Shown here: in pieces, positions 24,130 through 34,350 of the stretch
How positions within the stretch are numbered: the first letter of the stretch is position 1
Layout: every line of letters begins with the position of its first letter
Assembly (NCBI RefSeq): GCF_025149785.1
Contig: NZ_CP102277.1
Span: 3,224,001 to 3,288,000, forward strand
DNA from: Coprococcus comes ATCC 27758
GTDB taxonomy: Bacteria > Bacillota > Clostridia > Lachnospirales > Lachnospiraceae
DNA length: 64,000 nucleotides
Direction of reading: 5' to 3'
Notes under the pieces: model-generated
Told to the model about the DNA's origin: nothing
The model's database searches: none
The model's input: only the letters and a program-made list of their open reading frames with translations
Made by a program: the position numbers and the translations under genes

Positions 24130-24744
24130 CTACATCTTGCATAAAATATTGATTGCATCCTTGTTCAGGAGGCATTTTTCATGTTCATTCAGATAGGCTT
24201 CAGAAATTGCATCTTTTTCGACCATGCCACCGAATTCACCGGCGGATACGATGCGCTGAGCCTTTTTATTGCCGTCTTCTGTATTCGGGAAGTCTACCAT
24301 CAGGTAGTAGACACCGTCATCTTTATACAGACGGCTTTCTGATGCCTGGCCGTATCCAAGGATCTTGCAGAAGTCGATTGCATTATCCAGACTTGGAAAG
24401 AGAATCTGCCAGCGAACGGTCTCTTTTTCACTGCTGTCAGGCTCGATCAGCATACCGGAAGCTTCAGAACCATCTTTTTGGATGGATTCCAGAGAATTCT
24501 CAGCCTGGCAGGAGATCGACAGCATCAGGCTCCGGTCAGGAAGAAATGCACCGTAAAATCCCTGGATTCCATTGTCTGTGTTAAGCCCAAGAACTTCTTT
24601 CCCTTTCTTGAGAAGAAGATTCAAAAATTCTTCGGTACGCTCCCTGTCCTGTGTCAGATCTTCCAGTGAGTAGCCAAGTGCGGCAATCTCTGCTTCTGTG
24701 ATAAGGCAGTTCATTCTGGTGTCGGATACTTTCCAAAAAGTCAT
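24130..24744 (-). CDS. MecA-like adaptor protein
   Basis: 204 aa. MecA proteins deliver substrates (competence or other regulators) to the ClpC ATPase. The N-terminal part MNCLITEAEIAALGYSLEDLTQDRERTEEFLNLLLKKG fits the substrate-binding domain; the C-terminal half (about 115-204) with RWQILFPSLDNAIDFCKIL and LYKDDGVYYLMVDF is the ClpC-binding domain pattern. The middle (about 75-105) is polar. In clostridia such proteins are mostly uncharacterized. Alone on its strand between tRNA-Lys and the ATPase operon, with an iteron-bearing terminator. Confidence 0.75.
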   Translation of the reverse strand: MTFWKVSDTRMNCLITEAEIAALGYSLEDLTQDRERTEEFLNLLLKKGKEVLGLNTDNGIQGFYGAFLPDRSLMLSISCQAENSLESIQKDGSEASGMLIEPDSSEKETVRWQILFPSLDNAIDFCKILGYGQASESRLYKDDGVYYLMVDFPNTEDGNKKAQRIVSAGEFGGMVEKDAISEAYLNEHEKCLLNKDAINILCKM

Positions 24745-24865
24745 ATGCTCACCCCCTGATTTGTAAAATCTATTGCTTTTGTAATCTTATTTGTTCTATA
24801 AGTTATATAACAAAACGGGTATATTGTCAATATATTTTCTATATTTTATGATTTTTTCAGAAATA

Positions 24866-25483
24866 TTATTTGTTTTTCATTCGTTTGATTACTTTCAGTC
24901 GGGTAAATTCTTCCCGTTCCTTCTCTTCCAGTGCATTTGTAATCGTATATACGAGATTGTCATACATCGGAATCGTAATATTTTTCAGGGCATTTGCCCT
25001 TTTCTGTGTCTTTTTGATACTTGAAGCCAGCCGGTACGCTGCATTTTCTACCTCAGAAAGCTTGAGTGTCAGCTCCTTTACACGGCAGAATGCATCACGG
25101 GCGATATCGATGGATTCTCTGGAAGTACTGAATGCATAGGTTGGTCTGGTATTTTCTTTTTCGTACTTCACTTTCGGGATTTCTGTTCCCATAATGCTTC
25201 GCGTCTGGATGCGGATAGAATCCTCGATCGGAACTGTATAGGCAAGTTCTTCTACTGTACTGATCCCGTGCTCGATATTCGCCCTCTGAAGGCACTGATA
25301 GGCATAGGTGAAGGTTTTATCGATTTCTTCCTGAATATCCTTTGCTTCGTCGATTAAGCCCATCAGCTCGCGGATCAGAATGTTCCGCTTCTTGTCCATC
25401 AGCTCATATCCCTGTCTGGCAAGTGTCAGTGAATTTTTCGCAAGTATCAGATTTCCCTTGGTGGGAAATGAACGTGGATCCAT
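24866..25483 (-). CDS. ntpD: V-type ATP synthase subunit D
   Basis: 205 aa. Central rotor stalk subunit, equivalent to gamma of F-type enzymes. The N-terminal coiled coil opens with FPTKGNLILAKNSLTLARQGYELMDKKRNIL, the typical PTKxxLxxxKxxLxxAxxGxxLLKxKRdxL pattern, and a second long helix near the C-terminus (RLASSIKKTQKRANALKNI) completes it. AGGAGGGA ribosome site. Last gene of the nine-gene operon, 12 bp after subunit B. Confidence 0.95.
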   Translation of the reverse strand: MDPRSFPTKGNLILAKNSLTLARQGYELMDKKRNILIRELMGLIDEAKDIQEEIDKTFTYAYQCLQRANIEHGISTVEELAYTVPIEDSIRIQTRSIMGTEIPKVKYEKENTRPTYAFSTSRESIDIARDAFCRVKELTLKLSEVENAAYRLASSIKKTQKRANALKNITIPMYDNLVYTITNALEEKEREEFTRLKVIKRMKNK

Positions 25484-25495
25484 AGACTTCCCTCC

Positions 25496-26869
25496 TTAGC
25501 CTTTGTAGTATACGTCAAGAATCTTGGTATCGACACGGTCAAGTTCTTCTTTTGGAAGGATTCTAAGCAGTTCCCAGCCAAGATCCAGGGTTTCCTCGAT
25601 GGTACGGTTTTCATTCGGTCCCTGGCCGATATAACGCTCCTCGAATGCCTTTCCGAATTCCAGGTATTTCTTGTCAATCGGAGAAAGCTCGTCTTCTCCG
25701 ATAACGGAAGCAAGATTCCGAGCCTCTCCTACTTTAGCATATGCAGAGAAAAGCTGGTTTGCCAGATCCTGGTGGTCTTCCCGGGTATATCCTTTTCCGA
25801 TACCGTCTTTCATCAGACGGGACAGGGACGGAAGAACGCTGATCGGCGGGTAGATTGCCTGTCCGTGAAGATTCCGGTCAAGTACGATCTGTCCTTCGGT
25901 GATATAACCGGTCAGGTCAGGGATCGGGTGGGTAATGTCATCATTTGGCATGGTCAGGATCGGGAGCTGTGTGACAGAACCATTTACTCCTTCTACGATT
26001 CCTGCACGTTCATATAAGGTGGCAAGTTCACTGTACAGATATCCCGGATATCCTTTACGGCTTGGGATTTCTCCTTTGGAAGAAGAAACCTCACGCATGG
26101 CTTCGGCAAAGGAAGTCATATCGGTAAGAATGACCAGAATGTGCATATTTTTTTCAAATGCAAGGTATTCAGCGGCGGTCAGCGCAACCTTCGGGGTGAT
26201 CAGACGCTCGACGACAGGATCGTTGGCAAGGTTCAGGAACATTGCCACATGGTTTGCAACACCGCTCTCCTCAAAGGTTCTGCGGAAGAAATCAGCTACG
26301 TCATGCTTGACACCCATTGCGGCGAATACGATGGCGAAATCCTCATTCGTGCTGCCGCCCAGAGAAGCCTGCTTTACGATCTGTGCGGCAAGCTGGTCGT
26401 GCGGAAGACCGTTGCCGGAAAAGATCGGCAGCTTCTGTCCACGGATCAGTGTGGTCAGTCCGTCAATCGCAGAAATTCCGGTGCGGATATAGTTACGAGG
26501 GTATTCACGTCTGACCGGATTTAACGGAAGTCCGTTGACATCGCGCACCTCTTCAACCGTGATCGGTCCAAGGTCGTCGATCGGTTCGCCGATTCCGTTA
26601 AAGGTTCTTCCAAGCATTTCTTCGGACAGACCGATTTCCATCGGATGTCCGGTAAGTCTGGTGTGGGTATTGTTAAGAGACATATTTTCCGTGCCTTCAA
26701 ATACCTGGATGATTGCTTTGTCCTTGTAGACCTCCACAATACGTCCCATTTTGTGTTCTTTGCCGTTTACGACAAAATCTACGATTTCATCATAAAAAGC
26801 ATCCTGAACGCCTTCCAGCGCGATCAGAGGGCCGTTAATGCTGCTGAGGCCTAAATATTCAATTGCCAT
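25496..26869 (-). CDS. ntpB: V-type ATP synthase subunit B
   Basis: 457 aa. Non-catalytic subunit alternating with A in the head ring. No functional Walker A loop: the place reads [21 protein letters not shown], as usual for B subunits. The signature [12 protein letters not shown] and [16 protein letters not shown] follow. The N-terminal beta barrel spans about 1-75. 14 bp separate it from A; a GGAGG site precedes the ATG. Confidence 0.96.
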   Translation of the reverse strand: MAIEYLGLSSINGPLIALEGVQDAFYDEIVDFVVNGKEHKMGRIVEVYKDKAIIQVFEGTENMSLNNTHTRLTGHPMEIGLSEEMLGRTFNGIGEPIDDLGPITVEEVRDVNGLPLNPVRREYPRNYIRTGISAIDGLTTLIRGQKLPIFSGNGLPHDQLAAQIVKQASLGGSTNEDFAIVFAAMGVKHDVADFFRRTFEESGVANHVAMFLNLANDPVVERLITPKVALTAAEYLAFEKNMHILVILTDMTSFAEAMREVSSSKGEIPSRKGYPGYLYSELATLYERAGIVEGVNGSVTQLPILTMPNDDITHPIPDLTGYITEGQIVLDRNLHGQAIYPPISVLPSLSRLMKDGIGKGYTREDHQDLANQLFSAYAKVGEARNLASVIGEDELSPIDKKYLEFGKAFEERYIGQGPNENRTIEETLDLGWELLRILPKEELDRVDTKILDVYYKG

Positions 26870-26883
26870 TTTATTTTCCCTCC

Positions 26884-28653
26884 TTACGCGTTCTTTTCCA
26901 TGATGTGGTCATGGAAAGCATCAATGTCTGCCAGATACTGGTCAAGAAGCTGAAGATTGTCATTTGGAACATCGTATTTGATCGCAATGACACGTTCAAA
27001 AATATTTTCCTCCTTGAGGACAGACATTGGCATATTCATGGCTACCAGTTCGCGGCAGCGTTTGTATAAATATAAAATGATTTCCATCATTTTGTACTGC
27101 TTCTGCAGAGAGACACAGGTATCATCCTTGTGGAATGCATTCTGCTGCAAAAATCCGAGACGGATGACTCTTGCGATTTCCAGAACCAGTTTCTGATCGT
27201 CCGGAAGTACATCACTTCCGATCAGCTTTACGATTTCCATCAGGCTGCTCTCCTGGTTCAGAAGTGCCATGATGCGGTTGCGGTAGTCAACGAATTTGGG
27301 TGATACATTGTCGTGGTACCAGGCGGCGAGATCGGTCAGATACTCGCTGTAGCTGGTCAGCCAGTGGATCGCCGGAAAATGTCTTGCGTAGGCAAGGCTC
27401 TTGTCCAGGCCCCAGAAGCAGCGGACGAAACGTTTTGTGTTCTGTGTGACCGGCTCGGAAAAATCGCCTCCCTGAGGCGATACGGCGCCGATAATGGTCA
27501 CGGATCCGTCACTGCCATTTAAGTTATGCATCATGCCTGCGCGCTCGTAGAAAGCAGACAGACGGCTGGCAAGGTAAGCCGGGAAACCTTCTTCTGCCGG
27601 CATCTCTTCCAGACGGCCGGAAAGCTCACGTAAGGCTTCCGCCCAGCGGGAAGTAGAGTCTGCCATGATCGCTACGTCATAGCCCATGTCACGGTAATAT
27701 TCAGCCAGGGTAAGCCCGGTATAAATACTTGCTTCACGGGCAGCTACCGGCATGTTGGAGGTATTGGCAATCAGAGTGGTTCTGTCCATCAGCGGATTGC
27801 CGCTCTTTGGGTCCACAAGCTCTGAAAACTCTTCCAGCACCTGTGTCATTTCATTTCCACGCTCGCCGCAGCCAATATAGATGATAATATCGGCATCAGA
27901 CCATTTGGCGATCTGGTGCTGGGTCATGGTTTTTCCGGTACCGAATCCGCCTGGGATTGCGGCAGTTCCACCCTTTGCGATCGGGAACATGGTATCCAGG
28001 ATCCGCTGTCCGGTGATCAGAGGGACACTTGCCGGGAAACGGTAGCTTGTCGGGCGCGCCTTACGGATCGGCCAGTGCTGTATCATGTTGAGCTGTTTTT
28101 CTGTTCCGTCGGAAAGCCGCAGAGTGACAAGTGTATCTTCAATCCGGTATTCTCCGTCCGACGCGCAGCAGATTACTTCACCTTCCACATCCGGCGGAAC
28201 CATACATTTGTGTACGATCGCACTGGTCTCCGGAACCTCCGCTATAATATCTCCGCCATGAAGGTAATCTCCTTTGGCCACGGTGATGTGGGTATCCCAT
28301 AATTTGTCGCGGTCAAGCGAATCAACGCTGACGCCGCGGGTGATAAATGCACCGTCGCCCACATTTGCGATCTGCTCAAGCGGGCGTTCGATTCCGTCAA
28401 AAATATTGTTCAGGATTCCAGGTGCCAGAGTTACAGATACCGGACTTCCGGAAGCCTCTACGATTTCTCCCGGTTTCAGCCCGGAAGTCTCTTCATAGAC
28501 CTGAACAGTCGTGATGTCTTTGTCCAGGGAAATGACTTCGCCAACCAGCTTTTCCTTTCCCACATAGACCATTTCCGACATCATGAATCCGGTGTCACCC
28601 TTCAGATAGATGACCGGACCGTTTATTCCATAAATAGTTGCTGTCTTATTCAA
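26884..28653 (-). CDS. ntpA: V-type ATP synthase subunit A (catalytic)
   Basis: 589 aa. Binds and converts ATP. Walker [14 protein letters not shown] (about 230-242), [13 protein letters not shown] with the catalytic Glu, [12 protein letters not shown], and the long non-homologous insert typical of A subunits. The start is set at the TTG at 28653 ([13 protein letters not shown]) because AGGAGG sits 8 nt before it and 589 aa is normal; the frame continues to 28674 without a site. It overlaps the end of subunit E by 8 bp, so translation is probably coupled. Sodium or proton preference is decided by the membrane part, not here. Confidence 0.95.
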   Translation of the reverse strand: MNKTATIYGINGPVIYLKGDTGFMMSEMVYVGKEKLVGEVISLDKDITTVQVYEETSGLKPGEIVEASGSPVSVTLAPGILNNIFDGIERPLEQIANVGDGAFITRGVSVDSLDRDKLWDTHITVAKGDYLHGGDIIAEVPETSAIVHKCMVPPDVEGEVICCASDGEYRIEDTLVTLRLSDGTEKQLNMIQHWPIRKARPTSYRFPASVPLITGQRILDTMFPIAKGGTAAIPGGFGTGKTMTQHQIAKWSDADIIIYIGCGERGNEMTQVLEEFSELVDPKSGNPLMDRTTLIANTSNMPVAAREASIYTGLTLAEYYRDMGYDVAIMADSTSRWAEALRELSGRLEEMPAEEGFPAYLASRLSAFYERAGMMHNLNGSDGSVTIIGAVSPQGGDFSEPVTQNTKRFVRCFWGLDKSLAYARHFPAIHWLTSYSEYLTDLAAWYHDNVSPKFVDYRNRIMALLNQESSLMEIVKLIGSDVLPDDQKLVLEIARVIRLGFLQQNAFHKDDTCVSLQKQYKMMEIILYLYKRCRELVAMNMPMSVLKEENIFERVIAIKYDVPNDNLQLLDQYLADIDAFHDHIMEKNA

Positions 28654-29236
28654 TTCCTGCACCTCCTGCTGCAAAACTGAACTGATGATATTCGTAATCG
28701 ACTGCAGCCTGGAAGCTGTGATCGATCAGAATATTACGGCCTCGGATTACAGCACGCATACCGCCCATAAAATCATATTCACTGATGGTGATCGTCATGC
28801 CGGTACGTTTTTCCAGTTCTGTCTGTTTCTCCTTATCAGAAGGAGAAATATAAATGGTCATCTCCTCGCCATCTGCAAAGCGTGCGGCTTCGCGGATTTT
28901 GCTGCAGAGATAGTCCAGATATTCGTCTGTTTTTGTAAAGTCAGAAAGAAGCTCCTTTACTTCATCAAACAGCCTGACTTTTAATTCATTCTGTGTTTGG
29001 CCAAGAGCACGTTTCAGTTCGGTTTCGGCTTTTGCCGCAGCTTGATTTACCTGCCTTCTGGCTCTTAAGGTCTCGGATTTGATACGGACCTCAGACTGTG
29101 CGGTCGCTTCTTTTTTATGCTTTTCAAATAAAGATTCAAGCGCTTTTTTGTGATTGTCAATGATCGCATTTCCTTCAGAACGGGCTTCAGTCATGACCGT
29201 TTCCTGTAAATGCGCTATTTTCTCTTCAAGCGTCAT
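28646..29236 (-). CDS. ntpE: V-type ATP synthase subunit E
   Basis: 196 aa. Peripheral stalk subunit. N-terminal half is a long charged helix (EEKIAHLQETVMTEARSEGNAIIDNHKKA...) that pairs with the small coiled-coil subunit; the C-terminal globular half (about 105-196) ends with GGMRAVIRGRNILIDHSFQAAVD, close to the family pattern GGvil...g.i.vdnsl. Lies between F and A with short gaps. Confidence 0.9.
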   Translation of the reverse strand: MTLEEKIAHLQETVMTEARSEGNAIIDNHKKALESLFEKHKKEATAQSEVRIKSETLRARRQVNQAAAKAETELKRALGQTQNELKVRLFDEVKELLSDFTKTDEYLDYLCSKIREAARFADGEEMTIYISPSDKEKQTELEKRTGMTITISEYDFMGGMRAVIRGRNILIDHSFQAAVDYEYHQFSFAAGGAGIE

Positions 29237-29261
29237 TGTCTCACCTTCTATGCCTTTCTAG

Positions 29262-29570
29262 TTAAAGTTTCAGTCCAATCGCTTCATTGACGTATGAGGT
29301 AATGAAATCCTTTTTACGTCCTGTTCCGTGTCTGTCCGGAATTTCGATCAGAAGAGGCATCTTTCTTTTTAACTTGATCTCATCGATGAGATCCGGAAAT
29401 TCTCTTCCAAAGCGTTCCGTCAGAAGAATGATACCGATCGACTTGTCGTTCATGGCAGTTTCCAGCGCATCACGCAGCTCCTGCTTTTCATGAACTACGA
29501 CACCGTCCACGCCGGCAAGCCGCATTCCGGTATAAGTATCCACGTTGTCACTGATCAGATACATTTTCAT
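29262..29570 (-). CDS. ntpG: V-type ATP synthase subunit F
   Basis: 102 aa. Small rotor-stalk subunit with a Rossmann-like fold: MYLISDNVDTYTGMRLAGVDGVVV and GIILLTERFGREFPDLIDE match the family. The start is the ATG at 29570, two bases after the subunit K stop; the longer frame back to 29621 runs inside K. No strong ribosome site, so coupling to K translation is likely. Confidence 0.9.
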   Translation of the reverse strand: MKMYLISDNVDTYTGMRLAGVDGVVVHEKQELRDALETAMNDKSIGIILLTERFGREFPDLIDEIKLKRKMPLLIEIPDRHGTGRKKDFITSYVNEAIGLKL

Positions 29571-29572
29571 GA

Positions 29573-30007
29573 TTACAGTCTGCTGATGATCATGAAGGAG
29601 ATGATAAGACCGTACAGGCATACACCTTCTGCAAGACCTACGAAGATAAGGGATTTACCAAGGACGCTGGAATCCTCGCTGATAGCTCCAAGAGCTGCGC
29701 TTGCTGCACTTGCTACGGCAATACCGCCACCGATGCAGGAAAGACCGGTAACAAGAGCTGCTGCAATGTAACCAAGACCGGTTGCAAGGCCTGCGCCTGA
29801 GGCAGCGGCGTCTGCCGCATGTACCGGTACACTTCCAAAGAGCATGATCCCTGCTACAAGGAAGGTTCCAAAGTAAGAAAGAACATTGAAGGCAAGTGCA
29901 CATTTATAACGTCCTTTATTTTTTTCTCCGAGCAGGTAATATCCGAATGGAATGAAAATGCTTAAAACCAGTGCGGCAATGAGAATAAGTTTAGTTGCTA
30001 AAGTCAT
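29573..30007 (-). CDS. ntpK: V-type ATP synthase subunit K (proteolipid ring)
   Basis: 144 aa, four hydrophobic helices. The C-terminal pair (about 75-144) is a normal c-ring hairpin: glycine/alanine-rich LGYIAAALVTGLSCIGGGIAVASAASAALGAISED and a second helix with the ion-carrying Glu in VGLAEGVCLYGLI. The N-terminal pair (about 5-65, ending VPVHAADAAA) is not a clear repeat of it and has no acidic ion site, so each protein offers one carboxylate. Whether the first half stays or is trimmed cannot be told. Sodium versus proton use is unresolved. Confidence 0.92.
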   Translation of the reverse strand: MTLATKLILIAALVLSIFIPFGYYLLGEKNKGRYKCALAFNVLSYFGTFLVAGIMLFGSVPVHAADAAASGAGLATGLGYIAAALVTGLSCIGGGIAVASAASAALGAISEDSSVLGKSLIFVGLAEGVCLYGLIISFMIISRL

Positions 30008-30032
30008 GATAATTTCCTCCTAAAATGAAAAA

Positions 30033-31967
30033 CTAATTTTTTGCAGTACCTGTATAAGGTTTAAATTCGCGGCCGCTGCCTTTGTAGAAACGGCTGAACA
30101 TCTCGTAATAGACAAGTCTCAGGACCTGGATTCCAACGATCAGTCCTTCGAATCCACATACAAACAGGTTGCCGAGTACGATCACTACCCAGTTAATATG
30201 CCCGCTTTCGGCACCGGCAAGCATCAGTACAACCTCCATGATGGAAGCGTGGCTGACTGCGAATGCACCGATACGGATAAAGGAAAGCGTATTTGAAAAA
30301 TAGCTGAGCAGGGTTTCAAATAATTCAAAGAATGCCTGGGTGACAAACATTGCTTTGCTTTGTTCCATTTTTTCGGTTTTCTTTTTGATCTTGTTCGTCA
30401 GCGGCTCTTTCAGTGCGATCAGAAGAAGCGGTACTCCGAACATCACTGCAAGAACGATTCCACCCGGCAGAGAGTGACCTGTCATGAAAAGAACGATGCA
30501 GGTAACTGCTGCCCCGTAGAATATCAGCCCTGCCACGCCGTTTGCATCAAACCAGGTTGCTTCGGTATCTTTGGCACGGATGCCGTTGATAATATGGAAG
30601 ATCATAGAAATCAGGATGATTCCCATACCAAAAGCAATCGATACGATAAATACGGTATTCAGTTTTCCGATAAACGGTAAGGTGGTCATATGATTGATCG
30701 GTCGGATCCATTTGGCTTCTATAATGTCTTCAAATCCAAACACACTTCCAAACATAAATCCAAAGAAGGTGGAGAAGATTCCGGCAAGTGATACGATTCC
30801 GGCAAGGTTCATTTTCTTTGTGAAATACAGGATCGCACCGCCGATAAAGAGCAGCAGCCCCTGACCGACATCCCCGAACATGGCGCCGAAGATAAAGCTG
30901 TACATGATACCTACAAAAATGGTCGGATCCATCTCACCGCTCTTGGGAAGTCCGTACATCTTGATGAACATTTCAAATGGTTTGAAAAGCTTTGGATTCT
31001 CAAGCTTGGTAGGAGGTTCTCCAAAATACTGTTCCCGGTCCTCTTCTACTACGATATAAACCTTGTCATCTCCCTGTGCCTCTTTGATAAATGCATTTGC
31101 ATCTTCTTCGGACATCCAGCCGCAGAGGATGTAGTATTCTTCCTGTTCGTCTGTCTCGGTTCGTGCTGCAAATTTCCGGATATCAAAGTTATCGGAAAAA
31201 CGTTCCAGCTGAATTCTTGCACCGAGTAGTCTGGAAGCGTTCTTGCGGAACATCTCCTGACGTTTATCCTTCACTGCCTGGATTTCATCGGTCAGATTCT
31301 GGACTTCTTTATCCAGGCTCCGGTAAGCTTCCAGCGGGGTTCCGCCAAAGTCTTCCAGCAGATCGACTTTTTCAAAGTGGAGAGACCGCATGATCGAATC
31401 GACCTTTCCTGCATCAGCATCCGATACAAAATAAACGCCATAGACATAAGAGGCATCTCTGGAGCCTTCCAGAAATAATGCATCAATGTCTTCAAGAAGC
31501 GCTTTTTCCAGCCGGTGATAATAATCCACATTGATTTTTCCAAATTTTGTGCGGATGTATTTGTACTGCATGATCTCATGCAGGTCAAAATCCAGAGAAG
31601 TAAAAGGTTCCAGGACTTTCATACGTGCCTGGATATTCTCTCTCTTTTTTTTCAGTTCTTCTTTTTGCTGCTGCAGATCCATGTAGTCATGATTGATAGA
31701 ACGAATCATCTCAAGGATCTCGTCTTCGCTCTGATCAAAGGATGGCTCTGCTGGCATGTCTTTCATATATCCCAGAAACTGTGTCACTTTTGCGAGTGGA
31801 TCACGGTAAGGGTTCATTTCCAGAAATGGCATCAGATTATCTACTGTCTTGAGCTCCGTAAGTGCATTTTCAAGCTGCATCTCATATTTGGAAAGATACC
31901 GGTTTGTCATGCGGTCGATGTCGGCGCGTGGTCCGGTAATGCTCAGGAACTTCATCTTAACAATCAT
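30033..31967 (-). CDS. ntpI: V-type ATP synthase subunit I
   Basis: 644 aa, equivalent of eukaryotic subunit a. The N-terminal half (about 1-330) is cytoplasmic with coiled coils (LQQQKEELKKKRENIQARM); the C-terminal half has seven or eight helices, including the channel arginine region FSNTLSFIRIGAFAVSHASI, which contains the essential Arg. Overlaps the subunit C stop by 4 bp (ATGA), coupling translation. Confidence 0.94.
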   Translation of the reverse strand: MIVKMKFLSITGPRADIDRMTNRYLSKYEMQLENALTELKTVDNLMPFLEMNPYRDPLAKVTQFLGYMKDMPAEPSFDQSEDEILEMIRSINHDYMDLQQQKEELKKKRENIQARMKVLEPFTSLDFDLHEIMQYKYIRTKFGKINVDYYHRLEKALLEDIDALFLEGSRDASYVYGVYFVSDADAGKVDSIMRSLHFEKVDLLEDFGGTPLEAYRSLDKEVQNLTDEIQAVKDKRQEMFRKNASRLLGARIQLERFSDNFDIRKFAARTETDEQEEYYILCGWMSEEDANAFIKEAQGDDKVYIVVEEDREQYFGEPPTKLENPKLFKPFEMFIKMYGLPKSGEMDPTIFVGIMYSFIFGAMFGDVGQGLLLFIGGAILYFTKKMNLAGIVSLAGIFSTFFGFMFGSVFGFEDIIEAKWIRPINHMTTLPFIGKLNTVFIVSIAFGMGIILISMIFHIINGIRAKDTEATWFDANGVAGLIFYGAAVTCIVLFMTGHSLPGGIVLAVMFGVPLLLIALKEPLTNKIKKKTEKMEQSKAMFVTQAFFELFETLLSYFSNTLSFIRIGAFAVSHASIMEVVLMLAGAESGHINWVVIVLGNLFVCGFEGLIVGIQVLRLVYYEMFSRFYKGSGREFKPYTGTAKN

Positions 31968-33010
31968 TTCGCTGTTCCTCCTATATAAGTTAATGTCTCA
32001 CGTGCAGGAAGTCCGTAGCGAACACATTCGAGCACAGTTGTAAGCTTATCAAGCTCCTCCTCTTTCAGAAAAAGATAGGTATTCACGGTTGCGATGGAAT
32101 AAGGGTTACTTCTTCTGTCTGCCAGGTAGAGACGGTACAGGCAGTCTTTGTAAATCGTCTCGATGGACGCTGGTGTCTGAGTATCGGTGTGACGCAGATA
32201 AGGCGTTCTGGTAACCAGCTTTAAAAATTCATCGACAGACGGTGCTTCTACAAGATCCTTCAGCTGATCTACATGAATCCGGTAGTGTATCGGGATCAGC
32301 AGTGTGGAAATATCCGGCGGAAGCATGTTGTAATATTTTTTTGCACGGTAGATCCACTGCAGGTTCAGCAGGTCGATCTTTGCTCCGGCATCTCTGGTGA
32401 AAATTTCCAGTTCCTTATGCTTCAGAATCTTTTTGCGTTTCTTCCACATGGTTGTAAAATAGTACAGATTCAGTGCCAGATCGTAATCAAAAAGGGTAGG
32501 GTTCTCCGCATTTTCCAGACGTTTTAACGGCGCATAGTATTCTGTGCCCTTTAAATTTTCCACCAGCTCACCGATATTCCCCGAAGTGATCAGTTTATCG
32601 ATGGAGAGATCCGAATATTTGTCGAAGAATATTTTCTTATGATCCAGATCAAAAGGCTTCTGATAGTGGTTGAATACAATACGCAGACAATAGTTGATCA
32701 GATTCATCTCGTAGCGCTTCAGATAAAGCTCCAGGAATTTTTTCTGATCCATTCCGGAAAAACGGTACAGGCGTGTATAATCACTGTAAAGTGACTGCAC
32801 AAGAAGCTTCTCAATCTCACCGCGGTGAAGACGGTTTTCGTCCATATCTGCAAGGACATTCCGATATCCGGGATGTTCTTTGAGATAAGCAGCAACTTCG
32901 GTTACTGTATGAAATGCGGCGATATTCTGGAAATCTTCATCAGTGAGCAGTTTCGCCTGCATGGCGCGTACTTTTGTTACGATGCCACTGTATGCAAGTA
33001 AATTTCCCAT
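31964..33010 (-). CDS. ntpC: V-type ATP synthase subunit C
   Basis: 348 aa. Helical socket protein (subunit d family) joining the rotor stalk to the proteolipid ring. Opens with YSGIVTKVRAMQAKLLTDEDFQNI, contains three repeated helical bundles and a C-terminal IATVNTYLFLKEEELDKLTTVLE segment typical of AC39-like proteins. Four-base overlap with I and 3-bp gap to the upstream coiled-coil gene. Confidence 0.92.
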   Translation of the reverse strand: MGNLLAYSGIVTKVRAMQAKLLTDEDFQNIAAFHTVTEVAAYLKEHPGYRNVLADMDENRLHRGEIEKLLVQSLYSDYTRLYRFSGMDQKKFLELYLKRYEMNLINYCLRIVFNHYQKPFDLDHKKIFFDKYSDLSIDKLITSGNIGELVENLKGTEYYAPLKRLENAENPTLFDYDLALNLYYFTTMWKKRKKILKHKELEIFTRDAGAKIDLLNLQWIYRAKKYYNMLPPDISTLLIPIHYRIHVDQLKDLVEAPSVDEFLKLVTRTPYLRHTDTQTPASIETIYKDCLYRLYLADRRSNPYSIATVNTYLFLKEEELDKLTTVLECVRYGLPARETLTYIGGTAK

Positions 33011-33013
33011 ATG

Positions 33014-33325
33014 CTATCCCTCTATGATACGTCTGACAATTTTCTCGGCATATGCCGTATGCTTCTCTTCAAAATCTTTTTTAAGTTCTTCGATCGCTGT
33101 CTGGTTCTTACGGTTCTGCCTTGCAAGAATCTCATCCATCTGACGGTTTAATCCTTTGTGGATATCGTTCAGCTCCTTTTGGGTGTGATCTTCAAGTTGT
33201 TTGTCGAACTGATTGCGTTCATTTTGAATGCGTTCTTCCAGTTCTGATTTTTCCAGTTCCGCGTGTTCCACAACAGCTTCGGCTGCGTGTTCGATTTCGG
33301 AGAGCTTTTTAACAATATGATCCAT
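33014..33325 (-). CDS. V-type ATP synthase small stalk subunit (G/H type)
   Basis: 103 aa, almost entirely a charged coiled coil (EHAELEKSELEERIQNERNQFDKQLEDHTQKEL...) with no globular domain. It corresponds by place and form to NtpF of Enterococcus hirae, the partner of subunit E in the peripheral stalk. First gene of the operon; AAAGGAG ribosome site. The 215-bp gap upstream, shared with the divergent trmB, must hold the operon promoter, but no clear -35/-10 pair was found. Confidence 0.86.
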   Translation of the reverse strand: MDHIVKKLSEIEHAAEAVVEHAELEKSELEERIQNERNQFDKQLEDHTQKELNDIHKGLNRQMDEILARQNRKNQTAIEELKKDFEEKHTAYAEKIVRRIIEG

Positions 33326-33540
33326 TGTCCGACTCCTTTCTTAGAAATTATTTATACATTTTTAATAATGCATACATATTCTACTACTTTAAATTAGAAA
33401 AATCTACTAAATAATAAGAGAATATCATAAGAATATTTTATACAAAACTTATAAAATATATTTTTGGGTTTTCAAATATTTCAGAATAGTATAAAATAAA
33501 TAAGGTTATACATATTTTCACTAAAGGAAGAGAAAGATAT

Positions 33541-34197
33541 ATGAGGTTAAGAAATGTACCGGGAGCAGATGCTTATCTGACAGCTCATCCCCTTGTAATT
33601 AAAAATGAGACCAGATATCGCGGCACCTGGAAAGAGACTTTTCAGAATCCGGAGAATCCGATCCATATTGAGATCGGGATGGGAAAAGGACAGTTTCTTC
33701 TGACACTTGCAAAGGAGAATCCATCCATCAACTATATCGGTATCGAACGTTATTCAAGCGTACTGCTTCGGGCGCTGGAACGCTTTGACAATGACGAGGA
33801 ATACAAGGATGTCAACAATATTCGTTTTATCTGTATGGATGCGACAAATCTGCCGGAGGTTTTTGCTGTCGGAGAGATTGACAAGATTTATCTGAATTTT
33901 TCAGATCCGTGGCCGAAAGCACGTCATGCAAAGCGCAGACTTACTTCCAAGCAGTTTTTTGAGCGGTATGACAAGATCCTTGCCTTTGACGGAGTCGTTG
34001 AATTTAAGACAGACAACAGAGAGCTGTTTGACTTTTCACTGGAGCAGGTGGAGTTGGCAGGCTGGGTACTTCTGGCGAAGACCTATGATCTTCACAATGA
34101 TCCGACACTCAGCAGAGGGAATGTTATGACTGAGTACGAGGAGAAATTTTCCGGGCAGGGACATCCGATCCATAAACTGATCGCAATGCGCCAGTAA
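33541..34197 (+). CDS. trmB: tRNA (guanine-N7-)-methyltransferase
   Basis: 218 aa. Methylates G46 in the variable loop of tRNAs using SAM. Motif I HIEIGMGKGQFLLTLA (about 39-54), IGIERYSSVLLRALE, and the family signature NFSDPWPKARHAKRRLT (about 120-136) with the catalytic Asp. EFKTDNRELFDFS also fits. TATAAA-like -10 element about 45 nt upstream and a GGAAGAG site. Divergent from the ATPase operon. Confidence 0.96.
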   Translation: MRLRNVPGADAYLTAHPLVIKNETRYRGTWKETFQNPENPIHIEIGMGKGQFLLTLAKENPSINYIGIERYSSVLLRALERFDNDEEYKDVNNIRFICMDATNLPEVFAVGEIDKIYLNFSDPWPKARHAKRRLTSKQFFERYDKILAFDGVVEFKTDNRELFDFSLEQVELAGWVLLAKTYDLHNDPTLSRGNVMTEYEEKFSGQGHPIHKLIAMRQ

Positions 34198-34269
34198 GAC
34201 AATTGAATAAAATGCAACAGGCAGATCATAAAGGCGCTGAGTGCGTAAGATGATTCCTGGCAATATAAG

Positions 34270-34312
34270 AGACAGCAGATACGGAGCAATCCGCACATCG
34301 GCTGTCTTTTTG
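34270..34312 (+). terminator. Terminator of trmB
   Basis: AGACAGC / GCTGTCT outer stem with an inner CGGA-GCAA-TCCG stem, then TTTTGC. Confidence 0.72.
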
Positions 34313-34350
34313 CATATATTGTAGAAAGAGGAAGTCAGGAAGGAACAGAT

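Noticed and set aside
28654-28674. Longer N-terminus for V-ATPase subunit A
   Set aside because: The TTG at 28674 has no ribosome site and the AGGAGG lies inside this stretch, pointing to the TTG at 28653.
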